A stretch of 64,000 nt of DNA, taken from Gemmatimonadota bacterium (GTDB lineage Bacteria > Gemmatimonadota > Gemmatimonadetes > Longimicrobiales > Gaopeijiaceae). The notes under the pieces were generated by a model. It made no database searches, was not told where the DNA came from, and saw only the letters and a list, made by a program, of their open reading frames with translations. The position numbers and the translations under genes are program-made. The stretch covers positions 1 through 64,000 of the forward strand of contig JAJDXS010000078.1 of assembly GCA_022823145.1 (NCBI GenBank). Direction: 5' to 3'. Below are positions 45,673 to 54,600 of the stretch, in pieces (the first letter of the stretch is position 1; every line of letters starts with the position of its first letter).

Positions 45673-46104
45673 TTGGCGGCGAGCGGCACCGACGAACTCC
45701 ACCAGGCCCTGATACGCGATCACTTCCGGCGGCCCCGCAACCGCGGCGCCCTCGAAGCACCATCGAACTCGGGCCGCGCGCACAATCGCTTCTGCGGCGA
45801 CACGGTCGTCATGTGGGCAAGAATCGAGGACGGCCTGCTCACCAAAGTCACCTTCGACGGCCGCGGCTGCGCCATCTCCCAGGCCGCGGCATCCATGCTG
45901 ACCAGGATGGCAAGGGGGAAGGGCGCCGCAGAGATCGCCGTTCTGCGCCAGACCTTTGTCGACGGGCTGGCTCCGGATGCCCCCCCGCTGCCGAAGGAGC
46001 TCGGCGACCTGCGTGCGATGGCGGGGGTGCGCCGTTTTCCGAGCCGGATTCGGTGTGCGGTCCTGCCTTTCGACGCGCTGGAGGACGCGCTCGGGCAGGA
46101 ATGA
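45673..46104 (+). CDS. SufU/NifU-like Fe-S assembly protein
   Basis: About 143 residues from TTG 45673, the best start near AGGGACG; the frame is open upstream but noncoding. The three SufU cysteines are present: NRFCGDTVV, GRGCAISQAAASM and RIRCAVLPFDAL. SufU transfers sulfur from SufS and binds zinc, and the spacing here supports SufU over IscU. No suf genes are adjacent; the neighbouring XdhC pair suggests it may supply cofactors to Mo/Fe-S hydroxylases, but a housekeeping role is equally possible. Confidence 0.82.
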   Translation: MAASGTDELHQALIRDHFRRPRNRGALEAPSNSGRAHNRFCGDTVVMWARIEDGLLTKVTFDGRGCAISQAAASMLTRMARGKGAAEIAVLRQTFVDGLAPDAPPLPKELGDLRAMAGVRRFPSRIRCAVLPFDALEDALGQE

Positions 46105-46248
46105 AGCATCCCGGGACCGGATATCGGGTCTCCGCATCGCCGACAGCGGGAGACAAGCGCGACCCACGCACCCTTTCCCGGTCCCGCCCTGCGGCGCTAC
46201 TGTAGGCGCGGAAGCAACCCCTGCACCGCCCAGAGAACCGAGGAACCC

Positions 46249-48993
46249 ATGATCGCGGGCCGCAAGAACTCATCTGCATCCGGATTCGCCGCGGCCTGTG
46301 CCGCGCTGCTAATGCTGGCCGCACTGGCCGCGCCCCACGCCCCGGCCGCCGCCCAGCTCACCAGCCCCGAGGAGCAGTTCGGCTACCGTATCGGCACCGA
46401 CTACCAGCTCATCAACTACGAGGGGCTGACCGACTACTGGCACCTGCTGGCGGAGCAGTCGGACCGCATGACGCTGGAGTCGATCGGCCTCTCCGAAGAG
46501 GGCCGCGAACAGTGGATGGCGACGATCACCTCGCCCGCCAACCGGCCCAATCTGGAGCGGTACAAGGAGATCGCGCGGCGGCTCGCACAGGCCGAAGGCG
46601 TCACCGAGGAAGAGGCCCGCGAACTCGCCGCGGAAGGCAAGGCGGTCATCTGGATCGACGGCGGTCTCCACGCGACCGAGGTGCTCGGCATTCAGCAGCT
46701 CATGGAACTGGTGTGGCAGATGGTCAGCCGCGACGACGCCGAGACCATGCGCTTCCTCGACGAGGTCATCCTGCTGGCGGTGCACGCCAACCCGGACGGC
46801 CACGCACTGGTCGCCAACTGGTACATGCGCCACGACGATCCGCTCGAGCGCTCCTCGCAGGGCGTCCCGGTCCTGTACAACAAGTACGCCGGCCACGACA
46901 ACAACCGCGACTTCTACATGGCCTCGCTCGCCGAGAGCGAGAACATGAACCGGGTCATGTACCGCGAGTGGTTCCCGCAGATCGTCTACAACCACCACCA
47001 GACGGGCCCGCAAGGCACGGTCATGTTCGCCCCGCCCTTCCGCGACCCGCCGAACCACAACCTCGACCCCATCATCATCACCAGCCTCGACCAGGTCGGC
47101 TCGGCGATGCACAACCGCTTCGTCGTCGAGGGCAAGGGCGGCACTACGATGCGGAGCGGCGCCAGCTACTCCACCTGGTGGAACGGTGGTCTGCGCACCA
47201 CGCCCTACTTCAAGAACATGATCGGCCTGCTCACGGAGACCATCGGCCACCCCACCCCGATCGAGATCCCCTTCCTGCCGAATCGCCAGATCGCCCACGG
47301 CGACCTGCCGCTCCCCGTCACGCCCGGCGCGTGGCACTTCCGCCAGTCGGTCGACTACTCCCAGACGGCCAACCGCGCCGTGCTCGACTACGCGTCGCGC
47401 AACCGCGAGCACCTGCTCTTCAACATCTGGCGCATGGGGATGAACTCCATCGAGCGGGGCAGCCGCGACTCGTGGACCGTGCTGCCCAGGTGGATCGACC
47501 AGGTCGCCGAGGAAGTCGGCGCGCGCGGTTCGATGGACGACTACGAGTCGCACCTGCGCGATCCCGACAGGCGCGACCCGCGCGGCTACATCCTCCCCGC
47601 CGACCAGCGTGACTTCCCCACTGCGACGCGCTTCGTCAACGCGCTTCTCAAGGGCGGCGTGACCGTACACCAGGCGACGGACGACTTCACTGTCGCCGGC
47701 AAGGACTACTCCACGGGCTCCTACGTGGTCACGACGGCGCAGGCCTTCCGCCCGCACGTGATCGACATGTTCGAGCCTCAGAACCACCCGAACGACTTCC
47801 AGTATCCGGGCGGGCCGCCGATCGCGCCCTACGACAACGCCGGCTGGACCCTTGCGCTCCAGATGGGCGTGGAGTTCGACCGCGTCCTCGAAGGCTTCAG
47901 CGGCCCCTTCGAGGAGATCGCCTGGCTGGCCGATCCCACGCCCGGCACCGTTGCCGGCGCGGACTCGCCTGCCGGGTACATGGTCGACCACATCAACGCG
48001 GCCTTCACTGCGGTCAATCGCGTGTTGGCACGCGGCGGTCAGGCGTTCTGGGTTGAAGGGACGTACGACGAGGCGGGCGTATCGTTCGCACCGGGTGCCT
48101 TCTTCATCCCGGCCGGCGACGCCACTCGGTCCGAGCTGGAGGAATGGGGCAGCGAACTGGGCATCTCCTTCCACGGCGTGGCCTCGGCCCCGGCGTCCTC
48201 GATGGAGCTGACCAACGCGCGGGTCGGACTCTGGGACCGCTACGGCGGGTCGATGCCGTCGGGCTGGACCCGCTACGTCCTGGAGGACTTCGAGTTCAAC
48301 TTCGAGGTGATCTATCCGCCCGACATCGACGCGGGCAACCTGAAAGAGCGCTTCGACGTGATCGTCCTGCCGGACGGCGCGATGGGCGGTGGCGGATTCG
48401 GACGCTTCGGGGGACCCACCGATGAGTTCCTGGCCAGCCTGCCGGACTCGCTCGGCGCCCGGGTCGGTTCCCTGACGCCCGAGACGAGCACCCCGGCGCT
48501 TCGCGAGTTCATAGAGAACGGCGGTGCGGTCGTCGCAATCGGGACTTCCACGCGGCTGGGGCAGGAGCTCGGCCTCCCGCTCACCAGCTTCCTCGTCGAC
48601 GAGGCGGGCAACGGACTCAGCCGCGACGACTACTTCACCCCGGGTTCGATCCACGATATTCGCGTTGAGCACGGCAGCCCCATAACGCACGGGCTCGGCA
48701 ATCGCGTGCACGTCCTGCACAGCCACAGTCCGGTCTACCAGATCGAGAACGGGGCTACCAACGTGCGGCGCCTGGCCTGGTACGACTCGGCGCAGCCCCT
48801 GGTGAGCGGCTGGGCCTGGGGACAGGAGCACCTCGAAGGCGGCACCAGCATGATCGAGGCCGACATCGGGATGGGGAAACTCTTCCTCTTCGGTCCCAAG
48901 ATCACCTTCCGCTCGCAGCCTCACGGGACCTTCCCGCTGCTCTTCAACGGGATCCACTACGGCGCGGCCCGGCGGCGCGGCCCGGTTAGCTGA
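46249..48993 (+). CDS. Exported M14 family zinc carboxypeptidase
   Basis: A 914-residue protein with signal peptide (AAACAALLMLAALAA, cleavage around AAAQL). The M14 zinc site is H141/E144 in GGLHATEVLG and H249 or H250 in YNHHQTG; GHDNNRDF lies between. A long C-terminal region (about residue 450 to the end) includes DJ-1/GATase-like alternating strands such as RFDVIVLPDG and GAVVAIGTSTRLG and has no identified activity. Proteins of this length and layout are common in Gemmatimonadota. It would degrade peptides outside the cell. Single gene. Confidence 0.9.
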   Translation: MIAGRKNSSASGFAAACAALLMLAALAAPHAPAAAQLTSPEEQFGYRIGTDYQLINYEGLTDYWHLLAEQSDRMTLESIGLSEEGREQWMATITSPANRPNLERYKEIARRLAQAEGVTEEEARELAAEGKAVIWIDGGLHATEVLGIQQLMELVWQMVSRDDAETMRFLDEVILLAVHANPDGHALVANWYMRHDDPLERSSQGVPVLYNKYAGHDNNRDFYMASLAESENMNRVMYREWFPQIVYNHHQTGPQGTVMFAPPFRDPPNHNLDPIIITSLDQVGSAMHNRFVVEGKGGTTMRSGASYSTWWNGGLRTTPYFKNMIGLLTETIGHPTPIEIPFLPNRQIAHGDLPLPVTPGAWHFRQSVDYSQTANRAVLDYASRNREHLLFNIWRMGMNSIERGSRDSWTVLPRWIDQVAEEVGARGSMDDYESHLRDPDRRDPRGYILPADQRDFPTATRFVNALLKGGVTVHQATDDFTVAGKDYSTGSYVVTTAQAFRPHVIDMFEPQNHPNDFQYPGGPPIAPYDNAGWTLALQMGVEFDRVLEGFSGPFEEIAWLADPTPGTVAGADSPAGYMVDHINAAFTAVNRVLARGGQAFWVEGTYDEAGVSFAPGAFFIPAGDATRSELEEWGSELGISFHGVASAPASSMELTNARVGLWDRYGGSMPSGWTRYVLEDFEFNFEVIYPPDIDAGNLKERFDVIVLPDGAMGGGGFGRFGGPTDEFLASLPDSLGARVGSLTPETSTPALREFIENGGAVVAIGTSTRLGQELGLPLTSFLVDEAGNGLSRDDYFTPGSIHDIRVEHGSPITHGLGNRVHVLHSHSPVYQIENGATNVRRLAWYDSAQPLVSGWAWGQEHLEGGTSMIEADIGMGKLFLFGPKITFRSQPHGTFPLLFNGIHYGAARRRGPVS

Positions 48994-49012
48994 GGCAGAG
49001 CGCGGGATTCAG

Positions 49013-49954
49013 GTGAACCACGACCAGGGCCCTGCGGCTTCCGACGCCGCAGGGCCGAACGGAGACGAGGAGGCTGCGGCCCGCCCGCCTGCCGTCCCTT
49101 CCAATCCCTTCGAGAAGCTCCGGGCCACCTCGGTCATCCCCTGGATGATCGTCGGCACCCTGATCCTGGTTGGAGCCTTCCACGTCTTCGCCCTTCTCAC
49201 CCCGCTGGGCGCCGGGGGTCCACAGACGTCCGAAGTCATCTTCGGGCTCGCCATCTACGGTGCGCTCGCGTCGTGGATCGCCTGGGCCTGCCGCCGTTCC
49301 GGCATCCCCCTCCGGAGACTCCTGGGCTCCCTGCCCGGCGGATACAACTGGCTCTCCTGGACCCGCCTCGCGGCCCTTCTGGCCGTCACGATCGGGTTCT
49401 CGTATTCGTCCTGGTTCCTCTTCGCCCATGTGCTCTCGATCGTCGCCCCCGGGGTGCTCGAGTTTCTCATCGAGGCGCTGTGGCCCGAATCGGACCGGAG
49501 CACGGGTTACCGGCTGGCGATGGCGGTGATCGCCGTCGTCCTCGCGCCGGTCCTTGAGGAGGGGTTCTTCCGCGGGATTCTGGTCAACCGCTGGGGATCG
49601 CGCTGGGGATTGCCCACGGCGCTGATCGCTTCCTCGATCGCCTTTGGCGTCCTGCACGCCAACCCGGTCGGAATCGGACTCGTGGGCCTCATCGCGGCTC
49701 TTCTCTACCTGAAGACCCGCACACTGATCGTCCCCATCCTGTTCCACGCCGCGAACAACCTGGTCGCGACCGTGTGGGACTACCTGTCCGGAGACGTCGG
49801 GCCGCTGAACGTCGCCGCCGAAGTCCAGGAGTTGCGAGAGGGGATCCTCTTCGGGGTCGTCCTCGTGGCGATCACCCTGCCGATCCTGATCGGGTACATC
49901 CGGCGCAATTGGCCAGCGCGCGACGCGACTCTTCCGTACGCCGCCACGGAATAG
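49013..49954 (+). CDS. CPBP family intramembrane glutamic protease
   Basis: A 313-residue membrane protein with about seven helices. The CPBP/Rce1 motifs are present: E182-E183-x3-R187 (EEGFFRG), FGVLHAN and FHAANN. These proteases cut within the membrane or process prenylated or bacteriocin-like peptides; in bacteria the substrate is usually unknown. GTG 49013 is the only reasonable start. It ends 37 bases before the Phd-type antitoxin. An imperfect hairpin (TTCCGT/ACGGAA) spans its last codons. Confidence 0.87.
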   Translation: MNHDQGPAASDAAGPNGDEEAAARPPAVPSNPFEKLRATSVIPWMIVGTLILVGAFHVFALLTPLGAGGPQTSEVIFGLAIYGALASWIAWACRRSGIPLRRLLGSLPGGYNWLSWTRLAALLAVTIGFSYSSWFLFAHVLSIVAPGVLEFLIEALWPESDRSTGYRLAMAVIAVVLAPVLEEGFFRGILVNRWGSRWGLPTALIASSIAFGVLHANPVGIGLVGLIAALLYLKTRTLIVPILFHAANNLVATVWDYLSGDVGPLNVAAEVQELREGILFGVVLVAITLPILIGYIRRNWPARDATLPYAATE

Positions 49955-49960
49955 AGTTGC

Positions 49961-49982
49961 GGATTATCCGTAATATCCGTAA
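49961..49982 (+). promoter_or_regulatory. Tandem repeat upstream of phd-like antitoxin, probable operator
   Basis: TATCCGTAA occurs twice in direct tandem (49965-49973 and 49974-49982), preceded by the palindrome GGATTATCC (49961-49969). The whole is AT-rich compared with its surroundings and lies 9 bases before the antitoxin ATG. Phd-type antitoxins repress their own operon by binding such repeats. Function inferred. Confidence 0.5.
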
Positions 49983-49991
49983 CACCAGGGC

Positions 49992-50300
49992 ATGTCGAAA
50001 CCAGCCGGATCATCCGACCGCTCGCGTGTAGTGAGCGCCACCGAAGCCGCGAAGAACCTCGGCGAGGTTCTGGCACGAGTGCGAGAGGACCGTGCCGTCT
50101 ACGTGGTGGAGCGGCGCGGAAAGCCGGTCGCCCGGATCGGTCCGGTTGAGGACCGGGTCTTCACGGGTGCGGACTTCGTCGAACTTGCCCGTTCCACCTC
50201 CCATCCGTCGGCGGGTCCGGAGTACGCTCGCGCGGTGCAGGAGGGGATTGCGTTCTTCAACCGGGCCGAGGTGCCGAGGAGTCCTTGGGAACGCTACTAG
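49992..50300 (+). CDS. Phd/YefM-type antitoxin
   Basis: A 102-residue antitoxin. RVVSATEAAKNLGEVLARVRED and VVERRGKPVARIGPVE are characteristic of the Phd/YefM DNA-binding fold. The C-terminal half (FVELARSTSHPSAGPEYARAV) would wrap the PIN toxin. The toxin gene overlaps its end by 16 bases. Likely autoregulated at the adjacent tandem repeat. Confidence 0.85.
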   Translation: MSKPAGSSDRSRVVSATEAAKNLGEVLARVREDRAVYVVERRGKPVARIGPVEDRVFTGADFVELARSTSHPSAGPEYARAVQEGIAFFNRAEVPRSPWERY

Positions 50301-50689
50301 ACGCGAGCGTCCTGATCGCGATCGAACAGGGCTTGCTACCGGTGGACCGGGTGTTCACCACGCCAGACCAGCGACAACAACCCGTGGCGGTCGCCGCGAT
50401 CACCGCGTCCGAAATGTTCCAAGGCCTTCATCGGCTGGCCGGGGTGCGGCGCGTCGGCGCTGAGAGGTTTGCCCGCCGCTGGCTCGAAGAGCTGCCGGTG
50501 ATACCCTTCGGTCTCGAGGTGGCCCGGGTGCACGCGATCCTCGGCGTCCGGCTGGCGCGCGCCGGAACCCCGATCGGTCCGCACGACCTGATGGTCGCGG
50601 CCACGGCCGTGCACCTCGGCTACCGCGTGGCCACCCGTGACCGCCGCAGCTTCCATCGGATCGAGGGCCTTCCCGTCGAGTATTGGTGA
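50285..50689 (+). CDS. PIN domain toxin (VapC family)
   Basis: A 134-residue PIN protein from TTG 50285, with AGGAG four bases upstream inside the antitoxin gene. Acidic residues are D6 (LLDASVLIAIEQG), E in ITASEMFQG, and D in GPHDLMVAATA, plus R-rich TRDRRSF near the end. Predicted Mg2+-dependent RNase, neutralised by the Phd-type antitoxin. The Ppx/GppA gene starts 4 bases after it. Confidence 0.86.
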   Translation: MGTLLDASVLIAIEQGLLPVDRVFTTPDQRQQPVAVAAITASEMFQGLHRLAGVRRVGAERFARRWLEELPVIPFGLEVARVHAILGVRLARAGTPIGPHDLMVAATAVHLGYRVATRDRRSFHRIEGLPVEYW

Positions 50690-50693
50690 TGCC

Positions 50694-51605
50694 GTGACCC
50701 GAATCGCCGCCATCGACGCCGGATCGAACGCGATCCGCTTCATCGCGGCCGACTTCCAGGCGCCTTCGTCGTACGACGTGGTCCACAGGATCCGTGAGCC
50801 GATCCGGCTGGGGCACCGGGTCTTCACTTCGGGGGGCCTGGACGACGCTACCATGGACGCAGCCGTGGGAGCGTTCCGGCGCTTCCGCCGCGAAATCGAC
50901 CGACTGGGTGTGCAGCGCTTTCGCGCGGTGGCGACCAGCGCGACCCGCGAGGCGGAGAACCGCGACCGGTTCCTCGAGCGCATCCGTGCCGAATCGGACA
51001 TCGACCTGGAGCCCATCAGCGGCAGGGAAGAGGCCAGGCTCGTCCACCTGGCCGCGCGCACCCGGGTGGACCTCTCGCGCGGAAGGTGGATCCTGGTCGA
51101 TCTTGGGGGAGGCAGCGTCGAGGTCTCCCTGGTCGACGACAGCGGCATCCTGTGGAGCGAATCCTACCGTGTGGGGACCGTGCGTCTCCTGGAAACCCTG
51201 GCCGCGGCCGACGGCTGCCACGATTCGCTGGAGGCGTGGGTCGGCCGCCAGCTCGGCGCCCTCACCATCCCGCCGCCCGAAGCCTACCCGGGGCCCACCG
51301 CCTTCGCGGCCACCGGCGGCAACATCGAGGCGATCGCCAGCCTCGCGCTCAGCTACGTGGATCCGCTCAAGCTGGCGCTACTGCCGGCCAACCGCCTCGA
51401 CGCGGTCATCATCCTCCTCTCGGCGATGAGCGTGCGGGAGAGGATCGACGAACTGCACCTGCGGCCCGACCGCGCCGACGTCATTCTCCCTGCCGCGCTG
51501 GTGTATCGCCACTTTGCACGCCTGGCCCGCACCGATCACGTGGTCGTCCCCAGCGTGGGCGTGAAGGAAGGCGTGCTGCTGGACGTGGCCGAGCAGGCCG
51601 CGTGA
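50694..51605 (+). CDS. Ppx/GppA family phosphatase (exopolyphosphatase-like)
   Basis: A 303-residue protein from GTG 50694; an upstream in-frame extension shadows the toxin gene. ASKHA-fold nucleotide motifs are present: AAIDAGSNAIRF at the start, ATSATREAENR, and VDLGGGSVEVS in the middle. It hydrolyses terminal phosphates of polyphosphate or pppGpp. At 300 residues it is the short, C-terminal-domain-free form common in actinobacteria and related phyla. Convergent with the glutamate dehydrogenase gene. Confidence 0.88.
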   Translation: MTRIAAIDAGSNAIRFIAADFQAPSSYDVVHRIREPIRLGHRVFTSGGLDDATMDAAVGAFRRFRREIDRLGVQRFRAVATSATREAENRDRFLERIRAESDIDLEPISGREEARLVHLAARTRVDLSRGRWILVDLGGGSVEVSLVDDSGILWSESYRVGTVRLLETLAAADGCHDSLEAWVGRQLGALTIPPPEAYPGPTAFAATGGNIEAIASLALSYVDPLKLALLPANRLDAVIILLSAMSVRERIDELHLRPDRADVILPAALVYRHFARLARTDHVVVPSVGVKEGVLLDVAEQAA

Positions 51606-51624
51606 GGTCGCCGCTCTCTTTCCC

Positions 51625-54600
51625 CTACCTCTTCACGGCCAGATGCCGGATCTCCTGGATCGCGACCGACAGTCCCGCGAGGCTGATCCGATCCTCGGCT
51701 TCGACCTCCTCCAGGATCTCGTGGAACCGCGTCATGCGGGCGTTGTCGTCGGAGTAGCCCAGGACATCGGCCAGCATTCCGTCGCCGTCGAGCGCGTGCT
51801 CGGTGAGGTTGCGTCGGATCGCGCCCAGGTCCTGTACCAGCCCGAGAGCCCAGCGTTGCTGCCAACGCCCCTCGCCGCTCGTGTTCTCGATGGAGCGGAT
51901 GAGCCAGGGGATCCGCAGCTCTTCCGTGACCCAGTAGTAGACCCGCGCCGCCTTGATCGGATCGGTGCCGGTGGTGCGCGCGAGGCGCAGGATCTCGAGC
52001 AGGTGATCGAGGAAGCGCAGGGCGACCAGGTTGCGCACGAAAGCCTCGTCGTCGACGCTCGGCATGCCGTCCCGAACTCTGCGCAGGAAGTCCTCGCGGT
52101 CCTCGCCCGCCACGAGCTCGTGGAACTTCTGACGGATGGTGCCGAGACCCTCGAGGCTGCCCTCGATGAGGGCGGTCGTGGATTCCTCGGGGTCACAGTT
52201 GGCGAGCACCCAGCGCGTGGTGCGTTCCAGCACGCGGGCGAGTGCCATCGTCCAGCGATAGGTCACCGCAGTGGCGACCATCCCTTCGCGTGAGCGAATC
52301 TCGTTCAGCAGCAACTGGTGCTGGGTCAGCTTGGCCGCCACCAGCCAGGCACGCGCGATCTCCCAGGGCTCGCGTCCGGTCTCGCGGGAAAGCCGGTAAG
52401 CGAAGGTCGACCCCATCAGGTCCACGAGGTCGTTGGTCATCTGACAGGCGACGATTTCGCGCCGGAGCCGGTGGTTGACCGCGCGCTCGCGCCCGACGAC
52501 TCGAAGGGCGCCGAACGGGAAGTAGTCGAAGAAGTAGTCGGCGGTGGACGGATCGTCGGGAAGGTCGGAGGAGAGGAGAGCGGCCTTCAGGTGCAACTTG
52601 GCGTAGGAGAGCAGGACGGCGAGTTCGGGACGCGTCAGGGATTGATTGGCCTCCTGGCGGGAGCTGAGCTGATCCCACGAAGGAAGTCCCTCGGCGTCGC
52701 GGTCGAGAAGGCCCGAGCGGCTCAGGTGGGTCATGAACGCCCAGAAGTGGTCCACGTTGCGACGCGCCCGGTACTCGTCGAAGGAGACGGCCTTGCACCC
52801 CGATTCGTTGTCTTCGAGGACCAGAGCAGCGACCGAGTCCGTTAGCTGGTCGACCAGGTCGTTGCGCTCGTCGCGCGTCACCACGCCGGTGTTGAGGACC
52901 TCGTTCAGGAGGATCTTGAGGTTGACCTCGCGGTCGGAGAGGTTGACGCCGCCCGAGTTGTCGAGCGCGTCGGTGTTGATGCGGCCGCCGCCGAGCGCGT
53001 ACTCGACCCGCGCCGCCTGCGTAAAGCCCAGGTTGCCCCCTTCGCCCACGACCCTGGCCCGGATGTCGCCGGCATCGACCCGCACCGGATCGTTCGAGGT
53101 GTCGCCCGCGTCTGCGTGGCTTTCGTAGTCGGCCTTCACGTAGGTGCCGATCCCGCCGTTCCACAGCAGGTCGACCGGTGCCCGCAACACCGCCCGGATG
53201 AGACTCTCGCCGTCGAGGGATTCGACGTCCGCCGGCAGTCCGAGCGCTTCCCTCGCCTCGGGGGAAAGGTCTACCGACTTGGCGCCCCGCGGTACGATCA
53301 TGCCGCCCGGCGAGAGTAGCGAGGTGTCGTAGTCGTTCCACGAAGAGCGCGGCAGCTCGAAGAGGCGCTTGCGCTCTTCCCAGGACGATTCCGGATCCGG
53401 GTCGGGATCGATGAAGACGTTGCGGTGGTCGAAGGCGGCAACCAGGCGGATGGACGGCGAGAGAAGCATGCCGTTCCCGAACACGTCCCCGCTCATGTCG
53501 CCGATGCCCGCTACCGTGAACGGGTCGCTCTGTATGTCGCGGCCCATCTCCAGGAAATGGCGCTTGACGGATTCCCATGCGCCGCCGGCGGTGATGCCGA
53601 CCTCCTTGTGGTCGTACCCGTTCGAGCCGCCGGACGCGAAGGCGTCGTCGAGCCAGAACCCGTAGTCGGAGGCGATGGCGTTGGCGGTGTCCGAGAAGGG
53701 TGCCGTTCCCTTGTCGGCGGCCACCACCAGGTAGGGGTCGAAGCCGTCGAGGCGGACAACGCGTTCGGGTGGGTGGTCGTTGCCGTCGAGGTTGTCGGTG
53801 ATGTCGAGCAGCCCGCGCATCAGCGTGCGGTACTGCTCCCGGGCCTCGTGGGCCATGGCATCGCGCTCCGGCAGGGATCTGAGGCAGACGAAGCCGCCCT
53901 TGGAACCGCTTGGCACGATGACCGCGTTCTTCACGATCTGGGTGTACACGAGGCCAAGCACCTCGGTTCTGAAGTCGTCCGGCCGGTCGGAATGGCGGAT
54001 CCCCCCGCGTGCGACCGGCGCGCCCCGCAGGTGAATCCCCTCCATCCTCGACGAGCGCACCCACACCTCGTACCTGAGCCGGCTCTTGGATACCGCTTGC
54101 AGCTGCTCGCAGTCGAACTTGAACGAAACGTACGGCACGCCACCCGAACGGCGATTCGGGTTCCTGCCCCCGTTGCGGTAGTAGTTCGTGCGAATGGTCG
54201 CGAGGATGACGGTCTGGTAGGCCCTGATCGCCCGGTCGTGCGCGAGCGAGCTGACATCCACCAGCTCCTGCGTCAGTTGCGACCTGATCTCCGCCACCTG
54301 CGCCTCGCGTTCGTTCGGACTGTCGGAGCTGTCCGGATCGAAGCGCGCCTCGAAGATCTGAAACAGCAGGCGCCCGATTCCGGGATAGCTGTCCAGCGCA
54401 GTCGGCAACACCTGCCGGCTGGGGATCGCCCCGATCTGGAATGCATAGCTGGCGTAGGCGCGTAGAACCTCGATCTCCCTCCATGCCATCCCGGTCCGCT
54501 GGACCAGCCGGTTGAAGCGATCGTTGGTGGCGTCGCCGGCCCGGACAGCCAGAATGGTCTCGGAAAGCGCCTCTCCCCGGCCCTCCACGTCCACGCGTTC

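Noticed and set aside
46309..48957. Very long open frame on the strand opposite to the M14 peptidase
   Set aside because: It has no recognisable motif, starts in the middle of the true gene, and is explained by the high GC content that removes stop codons from antisense frames. The plus-strand protein has a signal peptide and zinc site.
49932..49951. Possible terminator TTCCGT/ACGGAA at the end of the CPBP gene
   Set aside because: No T run follows and it lies within the coding end, so it is not convincing as an intrinsic terminator.
52193..54484. Long frame within the glutamate dehydrogenase gene on the same strand
   Set aside because: Out-of-frame shadow; the protein is Arg/Pro/Gly-rich and the GDH reading is conserved throughout.
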